Origin: Gnetum montanum
Lineage: Eukaryota; Streptophyta; Gnetopsida; Gnetales; Gnetaceae
NCBI GenBank assembly: GCA_015680685.1
Contig: MNCI01023742.1
Coordinates: 732,234 to 796,233, forward strand
Reading direction: 5' to 3'
Length of the DNA: 64,000 nucleotides
The notes under the pieces were generated by a model, which had not been told where the DNA came from, ran no database searches, and saw only the letters and a program-made list of their open reading frames with translations. The position numbers and the translations under genes were made by a program. Below are positions 1 through 11,841 of this stretch, one piece after another; the stretch's first letter is position 1, and every line of letters starts with the position of its first letter.

Positions 1-284
1 CCTTGCCCCCTCTCCTTGGACTTCGGTGTATGTGGAGTTGTCATACACAAAATTAGCTAGTAGGGGTTTGGAGTGGGAATGTTAGGTGGATTTTAATATT
101 AAAACTTGCCTAAACTCATCACAAACCACCATTTCATCAATCAACACACTAGAGGAGAGCCTTGGCATCCATTTTTCTAGTAGATCTTGTCAACTTTCAA
201 CGTTGAAGCTCTTCATCCTCTCTCAACCTAGCATGGAAGCTCAAACTACTTTAGATTTCAAGCCTTCTTTCAATAGTGATCATC
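1..284. other. Presumed promoter and leader of the element 0 antisense gene
   Basis: No gene is supported here. By position this is the region upstream of antisense exon 1. I do not see a clean TATA box like those upstream of the same gene in elements 1, 2 and 4. A short ORF covering 86-301 overlaps the start of exon 1 in another frame and has no similarity I recognise. Confidence 0.35.
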
Positions 285-3200
285 ATGATGAAGAAAGCTA
301 GTAAAAATCCCAATATCTAGGCATAAGATGAGCCTGCCAAAAATATCTCCACCTTTTTCAAGGCCATTTCCATTCAAGGAACGTCTTCATTAGTTCCAAG
401 GTAGGCCACTCTTTGCCATTTTTCATGGTGTTTTAGCCATTTTTGGTGTTTTTCGAGGTAGAAACAAGCCATTTTTCTCAGAAATAGTCAAAAAGAGTTA
501 CTAAAATTAAATTTTACAAAATCCCATGTAATATTTTGGAAATTTTCATGTGGATCTAGGGTTATTTCAATATTTCCACCTTGGTAGATAAGATTTTTAA
601 AAGTAGGCTTGCTTTTTTAAATTCTTTTTTTCTAAAAATCTCATGTTGAGGCTATTTTTCTAGATCCAGGACCAAGGACTCATTAAAATTAAATTCTAAT
701 GGCATCCTACCCTCTTACTTTGGTGTGTTTTTTGATGGGTAGAGGTTGGTTTAGTTATTTTGGTTGTGAGCTTTGGCTAAATATCATTAAATTTGTGTTT
801 TTTTAATGCTTTTTGATACAAAAGGCAAGCTATGTTGTTTTTTTCTTTGAGAAATAGCTTAAGTTTTATAAAATTCAATGTTTTTGGTTTTTATTGTTGT
901 ATTTAAGATTCATAATGGATGTGGTTTATTTTATTTGGAGTTATATCGATTAAGTTATGGCTACTTCAATTTAGTTGTGAAATTGGGGTTTGTGCCATTT
1001 TTCAGATTTTCATCAACATTAATAAATTTTGTTTTGAAAAAATGGCTGCATTTTTTTATTCATATTGAGTATGGGTGCATAGGAATCAATTCAAGCTTTC
1101 AAATGGTGGTTGAATCACTCTGTTTCGAGCTAGAATCAATCTTTTTTTAACCTTACATGAATGGAGGTTGATGGTGATGACTACAGTTTTGCTATTTCTG
1201 GGTATGTTTTGTGTAAGAATTGTTACATGCTTTTGGTTACAATGGTGATGACTAGAAAGTTCATGATTTCAAGATTCCCTTCATGGTGGAATCACTAAAA
1301 TCGGAGCTCACACAAATTTTTTATGAATTTTATAATAATTCTGTGTTAATTGGTCTAAATTTAGTTATAGCACTTTACCTCTTTGAGGATGGATGTAGTT
1401 TTCATAGTTAAAGTTGTCAACCTCCATGCTCTTGGGAACTTTTTTTAAAAGAAAAAAAATAAATCTTGTTATTAATTTTGTTTTTGTGTTGTTTTTTTTT
1501 TTCTAAACAAAGAAAAGAGATTTTTACTATTTTTAATAAGCTTTTTTTTTAATTTATTTATATTATGGCCACTTTTTCTATGTTTTGATGCTTTTTCTAA
1601 AGTAATGCATGATTTGAACTAAAGCATAATTCTGGTTGTGGTGTTTTTGTTATAATAATTTTGGCTATGATATCAAGTCTAGGAGAGTTTGTAATAGTAT
1701 ATTTATTTTTTGTGAATTTTCTTAAGCAAATTTGAATGGACATCTTAGAGCTTTTATGCAGGCTAATTTCACCCTTGACTAGGATGTGTAAAATTTGTTA
1801 AGAAATTCTAAGTGTTGAAATGTTGTGTTAATGTTTTTCTTATGCTCCACCCCTATAGGATTCTGCTAAAGCTAGTGTTCATTATGGTTGAGCTGGTTGG
1901 CATTTTTTGCTATCTCAGTCAACCTATAGACTACACTCCTTCTCTTGACATGGCATTGAAGAAGATGTTAGTGTGGTTCTGTCCAAGGGTAAGGGATTTT
2001 CTTACCTATCTTCTTTAGCATTTTAGTATGATGATGTGGTCTACGTGCTTGGTTGCCTGATTTATAACCGTTGGGCCAGAGACTCGCATAGCAGGAGAAC
2101 TAGTGGATTTCATCAATCTAGAATACCTTTCAAATATTTGGTTTTATCTAAGTTAGTCACTTTTTTCTAACTTATTGGTTTTACATATATCTTGCAAGTA
2201 CAAGGTCAATGATCAGACCTTGGTTGTATCCCATACTACATTTAACAAATTCACCAAAGACCCCAAGATTAGATATGTTGTTTTTGAATAGCTAAAATGA
2301 GAGTTTGATGAATACCCTACTAGATTTGACCCTGTTTATAAGAGGTGTGTGGCTGCCAAACTAATACATAGCTAGTGGGAAGCTCCCAAGGACATTAGAG
2401 ATATCAGTATTACTACTGAGATCCCCACACAAGCTTCTCCAAGTAGGAAGAATAAGAGTGAGAAAATAGGTACTTTGTTATGTTAAAGGTTTTATGGTTA
2501 TTTAGGGTTTAAGTTTCTTGTGGCCAAAACATAGTTATATTAATTCCAAGACCTTGTCTTTTACTTATAGGGTCGTCCACCCTCATAGATGTTATGATAT
2601 CCCTCATAGGATTTTTGCAAAAACAATCTCATCCTAAATTTTAGTGAGCTAGGACAAGCAAAGGAGTGGTTGAGGGAGAAGGCATCTAAAGACATTCAAG
2701 AAAACATTGCTTATGCAATTTTTCTTGAGATCTTTATGGCACCCAACCCTTCCATCCCTTCTATAGAGTTGTTGAACATCATCGACTCTTTTGATGAAAA
2801 ATCTAATGTGTTATGCACCATAGTACGAGGCCTATCCATTGCTATTGTCATTATTGTGACTACCTTCCATGACTTATTTGGTATTCCTTCTGATGGGATA
2901 ATAGTTGTCATCAAAACAATGAAAGAGATCAACCATAGTGTAGAAGTTGAGGAATGGCTTGGTGCTATCAAAGGCCACTCTAGCCTTGCTTGTAGTAACT
3001 TTATGAACCTAGACACAAAGGGGTCTTATCCCTTGTCCAAATATTGGGTATTTCCTAAATTGTTGTCATAAAAGAAGGTGGTTGGCATTACACAAGGATG
3101 GACCTTCAAGAAATTTCTAAAGAAGGGAACTCATTTTAACTAGGTTGTTTCCTTGGCTATGAGCCTCAAAGAGAAAATCCTCAAAATTTGCATAGATTCT

Positions 3201-5373
3201 TTCATGACTGTCCACATGCACCATGCATTCTTTTCAGGTTACTTGAAGAGGTTTGTAGAATTTTTGGTGGTGAAGAGAGGTGGATCATGGGTGTGCTAGG
3301 ACCCACAACAACTCTCCAAGCCTTGGGTAAAGCATCTTTATCCAACCATGAGGGCTCAAATCCCACTAAAGTGTATGGAAGATTCATTATTAGTGACCAC
3401 CAATAACCTTGATGTCAATCAGTGTGAATCCCCTAACAACATAGGGGAGGCATCTCTTATGTTTCTAGAAAACATCTAGATGGCCCAATGGTTACATGCT
3501 AAAGCCACTATAGTAGCTACGGCTAACCTAAATAAGCCCACAAATGAAGCACAACCAGCATCAAAGCCACCCTCCAAGCAAAATATTGCTTAAATATCCC
3601 ATGCTTGGACAAGATAGCCATAGGTACACTTCAACTATGTTTTCTCCATTCTTTTGGCTATGTTTTTGGCTATGTTTTGTTTTGTGGCTATTCATGCTAA
3701 CTTATTTAATGGTTTATGGCTATAGATCAATGATGGAACCTAGCAACCCAAGTTGCCACTAAGAAGAAGAACAAAGGTAAGTAGAGGAGGCACGTAGGCA
3801 TGCCAAGGAGAAAGAGTAGAGGTGTAGAGCTATGGTATAGGAAGAATAAAGGCATATAGAGAAGCCACTCTTGTAATAGGATATGGATGATCTTGATGCC
3901 TTGTTCGCTAGGTCACTACCTAGGAAGTCTCTAATCGAAATTCTTGAGGAAGATGAACATGAGAATGAGGAGGAGAGAATAGGTACACTTATGCTCTACT
4001 TGCTATTACCTGTAGTTTTATGTTTGGTTCTAGTGTTCTTACTCATCCAACAATTGTTATTCTTATCATAGTTTCTGATTCAACAATAGAGGCCCCTATA
4101 CTTGAGTTTCACCTTAAATCATTGGTAGAGGTCCCAGAAAAGATAGAATTCATGCATAGGATGAAAAAGGACATCATTGGTTAGCTACAATAGGTTTCAC
4201 TCAAGATCAGTAATAACTGTGTTTTACTATTCCTTAGTTATTTTTCTCTGAGATGTATTTTATGCTATAGCTATATTGTATATTAAGTTTACAATTATAA
4301 TTTTAGTTATTTTTAGTGTCATTAGCCATGTGGGATCTAGCTCAAGACATTGAGTTTGACATCTTGCCTAAGCTTCCTCCTAATGCCACACATGTCCCCT
4401 TGAAGCTTTATGAAACTATCATTGATCTAGTAGTTTCATGTGCTAAAGCTTCATGGGAGATTTAGAGGTTTAACAAATCCCTGTGGGAATAGGTTATGGC
4501 CTTAAAGGAGGAAAATAAAAGGTAAGCTAGGAGGATCCATGATCACAAGGAGCATAAGACCTTTGTGGATGCCCAAGTAGAGAACTTAGGGTCCTTACAA
4601 AATAAAGAGATCACGTGGTCCCACTACTAGTGCACTATCCATGATAATATTGCTCTCTCTTGAGAGTTTCACAAGCAAAAAAATGCAGATGGACTTGATC
4701 TCTCAAAAGGCATAGGATTGAAAAGATTACACTGCTTGGATCCTAAAGTGGGTAAGACACAAAAGGGTCACAAGTGCAAGTATAAGGTCAATTGGGATGC
4801 CTATTTGAAATGACTAAAGAAGGAGACAACTGAATGGAAAAAAAAAATGTTCATTCAAGGCATTTAGGCTGAGAGTGCTTTCAACCTCTTTAAAAGCACT
4901 CTAACAGTGGTTGAGTCTCCTACTCCATAGATCACCATGGTTGCAAATGAGGTCACTATGGCCAGAATCTCATGGGAGCTACCATCATGGATAGGTGTGG
5001 ATAAAACCAACATCTTCATGGGTATCAATTTAGGAGATATTGACTAGGCCAACATAACAGAAGACCAGATTCTCCAATGTTTGGAGATTGGCCTTCACCA
5101 TCTTCCCTAAGAATTCATAGAGCGTAATTCCATCTAGGTGTGGTGGCCTTTATGTTTTTCATTTTTCAAATTTTATTTTTTCTTTTTAGTTTTATATTTT
5201 TGTTTTGCATGGTTTTTGTTACAATTTTGGTTATGATGATTACTAACTGTCTATGTGTTGCTATCTCATAGGCATTTTATGATGTTGGTGGCCCTAATGG
5301 TGTAGGAAATGATTATGGTGATGCACCACCTCCTCCTCTTTCAGATTCCCCCTTGCCACCATCATATGCATGA
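285..5373 (+). pseudogene. Antisense spliced gene of element 0 (AS gene copy 0, eight exons)
   Basis: Runs opposite to the gag-pol direction of its host element. By comparison with the other copies, exons are about 285-400, 1859 to about 2150, 2199-2469, 2572 to about 3623, 3726-3982, 4072-4193, 4326-5137 and 5272-5373, bounded mostly by AG and GT. Exon 1 starts MKKASKNPN and ends at AAG|GTAGG. Exon 4 holds the family motifs SIPSIELLNIIDSFD, FGIPSDG, VEVEEWLG and, near 3225-3290, KRFVEFLVVKRGGSWV. Exon 7 (812 bp, 821 bp in element 1) holds GINLGDID and EDQILQCLEIGL. Exon 8 ends in a proline-rich tail and TGA at 5371-5373. Several in-frame stops make it a pseudogene. Intron 1 (401-1858) is long and AT-rich with nothing else recognisable. 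Function unknown. Confidence 0.72.
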
Positions 5374-5729
5374 TGTAATAGTCTTTACTATTTGTTTCAT
5401 TTTATTCTTGAGATTGTATGGCTTATGTTGGCCAATACTTGAGTTGTAGACATTTTATCATTTATGATTAATATTTTTCATATTTATACCACACAATGTG
5501 GCCATGGCTATATTATTTTATTTTAAGATGTTTTAAATTTTAGTTTTGGTTTTGGTTTTGGCTATATACATTGTTGATTACTTTATTATTTTAAGGTCCT
5601 AAGGTTACAAGTGTTAGAAATACCTATGCAAAATATGGCTATGTTGGCTATGTCGAGAACTATAAGATTATGAATAGGCAAGGGTTACTTACCATTTTTT
5701 TTTAAAAAAAAGGCCATGGTATGTTGTAC

Positions 5730-5965
5730 ATTTATCACTATTTTAAGGTCTTGGTGGGCCACGACGCTATATTAGAGTCTTCGCAAACTCTAATGCTAGT
5801 TTAGAGTATTAGCATACTGTAATGCTAGTTTAGAGTCTTAGCAAACTTTGATGTAGATTTAAGGCCTTGGTAGACCATGATGTTGGTTTAAGGCCTTGGC
5901 AGGCCCTAATACGAGTTTAAGGCCTCAATAGGCCATCATGCTAGTTTGAGGCCTCAATAGGCTAC
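5730..5965. repeat. Module-boundary repeat array, element 0, protease/antisense side (left half)
   Basis: About eight degenerate units of roughly 28-32 bp, built on a core like CTAGTTTAAGGCCTCAATAG with TTAAGGCC/TAGAGTC variants and a GGCCATGATG-like tail. It follows the 3' end of the antisense gene (5373) after an AT-rich stretch (5374-5729) that holds no gene. Element 1 inserted inside this array, and the array continues at 23142. Confidence 0.75.
5961..5965. repeat. Target-site duplication GCTAC (left)
   Basis: Five bases directly before the 5' LTR of element 1, matched exactly by 23142-23146 directly after its 3' LTR. Five-base duplications are typical of Ty3/gypsy integration. Confidence 0.93.
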
Positions 5966-7198
5966 TGAAACACCGTGGAATTTCGAGACCTTGATGATTC
6001 AACAAAGTCTCAAGGTTTACGTAAAGGAATTCCACAAGTGGCATATTGCAAATAGTCTTCTTTCAGCTTAAGGCCTGTTACACTACTTTACGCAGCACAG
6101 CATAATAAACTCCAGAAAGACTGAATAGAAACAAGGGATGCGTAGTGACAACACTTCAATTTTGTAGGTTTGCTATGTCACACCTTGTTACGCTATGAAG
6201 TGTAATGTAGCATAACGTAGCATAATGCAAGCAGATAATTAATTCAATTGCAACAACGGAAATAGCAAAATTCAAACATTGGTGGTTCTTACGCCATGAT
6301 ACGCTCTCTAGCGTATTATAGTGTAACAAAAGGACAGTTTGTTACCAAAGCCCCAGCAAGGGTAGATTACGATACACTACGCTTCAAAGCATAACACCGC
6401 GTAGCGTCACAAGCTTCAACTACGACACACTGAGTCAACGGAATTTTGTAGGCTTAGGACATGCATCATCTAAACTGCATTTTCTCCTAACCCTAACCTT
6501 ATAAATACTTCAGCTAACAATGATCAAGAGGTTGGCAAATTTTTTTCTCAGTGAGCAATTTCCCTTTCTTGGCAAGGTTGGCAATTTTTTGGCGACTGTT
6601 GGCAATTGTTGGATAATTTTCTTAGAGAACAAGAGAGGATCGGCAATCGAAAGCAACGTCAACGGTGACTGACAAGGGCTTTTGAACTGGAAACTTCAAG
6701 ATAGTAGACACTTTGCTTAGAGTCTAACTCCCTTGTGCTAAGATTGGCTAGAACGAGGTAGATCAACCTTTGCTTGTTTCGTCTCTGAATAGCTTTCTTG
6801 TTCTTAGCATGCACTTCATCTAAATTGAAGTCTACTTGTAATCATTGTATTCAATGTATTTTTTTATAAGCTAAATCCCAGAACTCAGGATTGCACATTC
6901 TCCAAATTCAATTTATTACATCTTATTTACATAGATTTTACAACTGCTTTGAATCGTTTACATCATTCTCATTGCCTTTCAGATTACCGATATCATATCT
7001 CCCCACCTAAATCACCATCTCGTGATCAGATTATTACAAAATTTACTAATTAAGTAAGTCCTTGTCTAATTGACAAGACCGTTTAGGGCACCTTGGATTC
7101 ATTTTCTCCAGCATGGCCCTCACACGAATCCGGGGTTGGAACTATGTACACGGAGTTTCCCTCGGTATATCCAGTGATCAATATTTTCCATCATTACA
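5966..7198 (+). repeat. 5' LTR of element 1
   Basis: Matches 21908-23141 along its whole length with many transition differences. It begins TGAAACACC, the same start as the LTRs of elements 3 and 4, and ends TTACA. It contains repeated GTAGCGTAR-type motifs (for example around 6200-6410) and a TATA box at 6500-6507. Confidence 0.93.
6500..6507 (+). promoter_or_regulatory. LTR TATA box of element 1 (5' LTR)
   Basis: TATAAATA in the context CTAACCTTATAAATACT. The same context lies at 22443-22450 in the 3' LTR, and a nearly identical one (CCTATAAATACC) on the minus strand in the LTRs of element 4 and in the LTR fragment at the right edge. It should drive genomic RNA synthesis. Confidence 0.7.
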
Positions 7199-7204
7199 GT
7201 TTTC

Positions 7205-7223
7205 TGGTGCTAGAAGGAGGGCC
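7205..7223 (+). other. Primer-binding site of element 1
   Basis: TGGTGCTAGAAGGAGGGCC starts six bases after the 5' LTR; TGG pairs with a tRNA 3' CCA end. The same 19 bases occur in the matching place in element 3 (complement of 41676-41694), which supports the call. I cannot assign the tRNA. Confidence 0.72.
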
Positions 7224-7452
7224 TAAACCTCTAATCTACCTTTCACAGGTAGTCCTGTAAGCTATCTATACCCATTTTTGATCGACGTAAATGTAATACC
7301 TCCGTGGTTATCTACGAGATTGTGTGGTGCAGATCGGTTGCCTCGATGATTCCTCTGGAATCCTGCAGGGTAGAAAGCTAGTTCTTGCCTTAGCTTGCCT
7401 TTGCCCTTGTGATCCTTATCCTTGTCATCATTACTCTTGAGCTATGTAGAGA

Positions 7453-9800
7453 ATGGCTGCACCAACCACTGTCATTGACACTGCTAACCTCGAAAACCCT
7501 TGGACACTACAAATGGCGTCACCTATGGTCGAGCCACCAACCAGTCCGGTGCGACCATGCCGATCCCTCAGGCTTCAAAATAAGGAACTTGAGGGACATG
7601 CTCAATGCAAGGAACATTACAATTTCCTCTATGCTAAACTCTCGGCAAATCTACCCACGTATCTACAAGAACTCGAAGAGAAACGAGAATAGAAGTTCAT
7701 ATACTGTAATGGGAAGGAATTTATTCCTTCACCTAATATCACTGTGCCCCTGGCAGACCAACAACAATGGGTCTTAGATCAAATGTTGATGACCAGGGCA
7801 TTGATGAAACAACAAGAAGAGTTGTTCCGTGATGAAGTGCTTCACGATGGGTAGGACGATCTAGATTCCCACTCCGAGGGAGGTAGTCACGTTGACTTGG
7901 TTATGGCCCCTCCCTCCACAATGTCCCATGTAAATCTATTGTTCATGGTCATCACGTCCTTGACATTATCTAATGCTAACTACATCTCGCACTCATCCCA
8001 ACCACATCTTCTCTCTCCAGCTACCCTTCAGGGTGGTGTCCCTTCACAAGTCGTTCCTCCATAGCCGCAAGTAGCTAATCCATCTCATCGTATACTTGCG
8101 CCTATGTCACTGTATGTACATGCGATACCTACTTCACAATTACACATAGTGCCTACATTCATTCCAGCCCACACGACAGGACCTGCCACTACAGCATGGT
8201 GGGCTCCGAACATATCATTCCTTGTAGCATAGCCTATGCAAATGTCTCATCTTCCTCATCATCAACACCAGGTCCCATAGGTAGTAAACCCAACTACAGG
8301 ATCATTGTTTGTGCCATCGGCTACTCAAGCGGCATATCCCATAGCACAATCGATGGTTGTCATCCCGTCTGCACTGCCTATTAGGTGGTGGGTGATGCAG
8401 GTGGTACAGCCTGTAGGGGTAGTCCCAATAACATCACACACAGGCCAAGTTTCCACCCCTATCCTGCCACCCAGCGTGGCTCACCCTACAATTCCACAAA
8501 TAACCACTCCGTCTATGGGTTTGGATCAAGCCTTCTAGCTTATTCAGACCCTTACTAAGGAGGTTAAACACCTCAAGGCTACTGATTCTAACACAATACA
8601 AGTCATGGATTCTTACCACGATGATCCTATTAGTCCGGTAGTTCCTATCTTGTCGTTGCCTCCTGGGATGTCACTCCCCTATTTTACAAAATACAATGGG
8701 GAGGGAGATCCCAACACCCACCTAGTCACCTTTAGGTCAGAGTCATTGTTATTGCAACAATGGCCACATACCATCATCTATGTCTTTGCTATGTCCCTAA
8801 CGGGTAAAGCTTTAGACTAGTATCGAGCACTCCCATGCTCTTCCATCTCAACCTTGGAAGAGCTCCTAACTCAGTTTGTGACTCATTTCAAATACAACCT
8901 GAAACCAAAAGTCACGCTGGATCAGCTCATGGGAGTCAAACAAGATCCACTCGAGCCAGTCCAAAATTTTATACTATGGTGGAGCACCATCTTAAAAGAG
9001 ATCTGTGAACCCATCACAGAGGCCCATCTGTTGACAATCTTCAAGGGGGCAGTTAATGACTTCATTAAGTCTAAACTATATTACCTCACTCCCCACTCCC
9101 TCAGCCAAGCCTTTGCTCAGACTAAGAGCATTCAAGACATGGTAGAGGCTAGCAAAGACCTAGTGTATGTGGTCTACAAAAATGCCCATAGCAAGGGTAA
9201 AGACAAAGGCAAAGCTATGACAACGACCGTAGCAGCTGTAGCCGAGGGGGCCAAGAAGAAATACAACAATAAGAAAGTATCAGCGGAGCCTCCTGAGCTC
9301 ACAACTAGCTCAAACAGCACTGATCAAGAGACTCCATCCACCCCTGAAGCACCTCCACAGCCGAAGCCTAATTTTGAGCGTAAAGATCGCTCAAAATACA
9401 CAGCTCTACCTGTAAAGCCTTCAAAACTGCTGAAGAAATTACTGGGAACTAGCCATATTCAACATAAGAAGGTGTCTGAGGAAGGTATGAAATGCCACAG
9501 ATGGCACTGTGAGCTACTCAAGAACCCCTCCTTGGCCCTACCAAATGAACCACTAGTTCCCAAAAACTTTAGGCTGGACCGTTTCTGTGACTATCACCAA
9601 TTGTGTGGTCATGACACGGATTACTGGTAAGTGTTGAAAGATGACATTCAATGCATGATCGATCAAGGTAAATTGATCTTAGATAGCAGTAGTCTGGTCC
9701 ATCCAAAAAATCAATCCATGCATATGTACCAAGACCCGTTAAACACAAATAATGCTGGGTACACTATCAATGTAGTGGGTATAGAAGGCGATGATTAGGC
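7453..9800 (+). pseudogene. gag: gag of element 1 (capsid-nucleocapsid polyprotein, with N-terminal extension)
   Basis: Starts at ATG 7453 (MAAPTTVIDTANLENPW). The N-terminal part contains HYNFLYAKL and QQWVLDQM, segments shared with the gag N-termini of elements 0, 3 and 4. A low-complexity proline/alanine-rich stretch (about 7900-8540) follows. The retrotransposon gag core lies at about 8605-9170: YNGEGDPNTHL, then LTGKALD-stop-YRALP (a lost Trp), then LEELLTQFVTHFKYN. A histidine-rich knuckle, CDYHQLCGHDTDYW, closes the domain near 9590-9628; it resembles the knuckle typical of Tat-type gags but has lost its last Cys. At least eight in-frame stops, nearly all TAG, interrupt it. Gag would form the particle that packages the element RNA. 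Confidence 0.85.
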
Positions 9801-10379
9801 ACAGCCAAAGTAACCCTTCGTGCTACATGTACCTCCTCGCCTGTCTCAGATGACAAGCCCATCGACATTGATGGGCACAGTTCAACGACAACCATTTATT
9901 CTCTGGGTCTCATCTCCTACCATTGCCCTACAGCCCACTATCAGTAAAGCTGTAGCATAGCCCACGCCCACACCTAGGGCACCCTTTGTCATTAGGGTGT
10001 CAAATCCGCCAGTTGCTCCTGCTACACAGGGGCAACCCTCTAAGTCAATTCCCCAATCACAACCTAACAAGAAAGGAGAATGGCATACGACACCTAATAC
10101 AACCAAGGACTACCTTACACTAGGGTTTCCCAAGCCTGTGCCCCTTGCTTCAGTGCCCTTGGCCCCACCCTCAACAAAAAAATATGATGCTACACAAATG
10201 CAACCATCTCCTCCCAACCCAAGAAAATGCAACCCTCAACCAGAAACTGTTCCTCCCCGAGAGATTCATCTCCTGGGACAAATGGAAGAAGAGAAGGGTG
10301 ATAAATAACCAGATTGTGGACGTGATCTCCTCGACGCCTTTATGCAAGTTAAGTAGGCTCTTAAATAAAAAATACAACA
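9801..10379 (+). pseudogene. gag-protease linker of element 1
   Basis: Continues in the gag direction with a Pro/Ala/Thr-rich reading frame (9997-10308) and no recognised domain. Elements 0 and 3 have a similar low-complexity linker at the matching place. It probably connects gag to the protease in one polyprotein. Confidence 0.5.
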
Positions 10380-11015
10380 TTGAGCCTCTATGACTTGTTG
10401 ATGACATCACAAAAGCATCTTGAGGCCATGGTTCACTTATTAACATCCATACCCATGGATGAGAGCCTACTAGTAGATGAAGAAGCAATTCACTCCATCA
10501 TGCTTCCCCTCACCGCTAAACAACCCCAGCCTTCCCTACTGACTTTTCATGATGAATCCATTAAGGATGACCCAGAGAAGGGTCAAGTGACAACAGCGTC
10601 TATGTTCATCACTATCTGGGTTGGCCAATACTAAATCCGGAGAGTACACGTAGATGACGGGATGGCTGCCAATGTCATCCCATACCCCATAGTGGATAAA
10701 CTAGGTTTGATTGACCAGATCAGTCCCATGACAACATCATGTTTAAAGTCATTCAATGGGGCACGAGTGCAAGTCAACAGAATAGTGCGTATTAACTTCG
10801 TAGTAGGGGACCAATTCCCCACAGATGCAGTGTTTATCGTCATTGAGGAGATGCCTGGTTTCAACTTAATCTTGGGGAGGTCCTGGTTGGCTCAACTAAG
10901 GGCAGTTTCATCACCCATCCATCAAGAGATCCATTTCCCCTACACAGGAGGGGAAGTGATCATCCATGGTGATAAAATTCTCTCTCAGGCTATTAATAAT
11001 GTAGAAATGGAATAG
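10380..11015 (+). pseudogene. Aspartic protease domain of element 1
   Basis: A pre-protease segment (10380-10634, YDLLMTSQKHLEAMVHLLTS) is followed by a retropepsin-like domain (about 10640-11000). The catalytic loop reads VHVDDGMAANVIPYP near 10650-10690. Downstream are FNGARVQV, a flap-like region, FNLILGRSWL (ILGR is the second retropepsin hallmark), HQEIHFPYTGGEV and a HGDK tail. All four elements have DDG where many proteases have DTG or DSG. A TAA splits the pre-protease from the domain, and the frame ends at TAG 11013-11015. The domain would cleave the Gag-Pol polyprotein. Confidence 0.82.
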
Positions 11016-11309
11016 GGTTCAGAAGTCAAAACCCCTGAGGATCTGTCTCCTGTCCCAATGCTTCAACACGCCAAAACAGTAGCTGATGACAACTTGATTT
11101 GGGCTTAACTACCTTTTCAATAGGAAGATGATGTAATAGAGGAACAGAGTAATAAGCCTCCTCATCCATATGCGTCGCCAAAACTAAAAACAATTAAGAA
11201 GCAACTACGGAGCTAGCAAATAAAAATGTTAGCATGACATGTAACATTAGTCCACATTTTTTACTGATTATGCAATTTACGCCCCCTCATTTCACATTGT
11301 CCATAGTAC

Positions 11310-11695
11310 ACTTTCTCTTACGATTTATAGCCCGAAATGACCTTAAAATAGCTATGGCCCAAAATGGCCTTAAACTAGCTATAGCCAGAAATGACCTTAA
11401 ACTAGTTGCGGCCCACTACGGCCTAAAACTGACAAATATAATTTACCCTTTTACGCTTACGACGACTCGGCCCGAAATGGCCTTAAACTATTTATGGCCT
11501 GCTACGGCCTAAAACTAGAAATTTTTTTCATCCATTTACGCTTACAACAGCCCAGTCCGAAATGGCCTTAAACTATTTACAGCCCGCTACGGCCTAAAAC
11601 TGGAAATTTTGTTTATCTATTTATGCTTATGATGGCTTGGGCCGAAATGGCCTTAAACTATTAATGGCCTGCAGTGGCCTAAAAAGTGTAATCCT
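11310..11695. repeat. Module-boundary repeat array, element 1, protease/antisense side
   Basis: Short units such as CCCGAAATGGCCTTAAACTA and GCCTGCTACGGCCTAAAACT alternate. From about 11455 they form a higher-order unit of roughly 100 bp, repeated about three times and including TTTACGCTTACRAC. The core TTAAACTAG/GGCC is the reverse complement of the core at 5730-5965. The array lies between the protease frame and the 3' end of the antisense gene. 11016-11309 and 11696-11841 hold no gene I can support. Confidence 0.8.
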
Positions 11696-11841
11696 TCCAA
11701 CAATATGCACCACTTTATGTAAGATAGAATCTTTACTCTATTTCGCATAGATCGAAGAACATTATCTTTTACTCCATCCCATTATAACAAAATGTTGGCC
11801 AATATAGTCATGTCACACATCACCTTTACTACCACTTTCAC

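Larger units (their letters stand above)
1..5965 (-). mobile_element. Element 0, left part: Tat-like Ty3/gypsy retrotransposon, incomplete
   Basis: Left portion of a minus-strand element that runs off the window. All that is visible here is its antisense gene (reading on the plus strand, 285-5373) and the repeat array beyond it (about 5730-5965). Its RT, integrase and 3' LTR must lie left of position 1. It is interrupted at 5965 by element 1 and resumes at 23142 in the same repeat array, as the shared GCTAC duplication and the continuing repeat units show. This copy of the antisense gene is the most diverged of the four, so element 0 is probably a separate subfamily from elements 2 and 4. Confidence 0.8.

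Noticed and set aside
878-1150. 90-residue hydrophobic ORF
   Set aside because: Lies in AT-rich intron 1 of AS gene copy 0; composition explains it and no homologue exists in the other copies.
11310-11695. Regular ~28-30 bp repeats that could be mistaken for a CRISPR array
   Set aside because: Units are degenerate, directly adjacent, without unique spacers or cas genes, and the DNA is plant-like. They recur at fixed junctions of retrotransposons.
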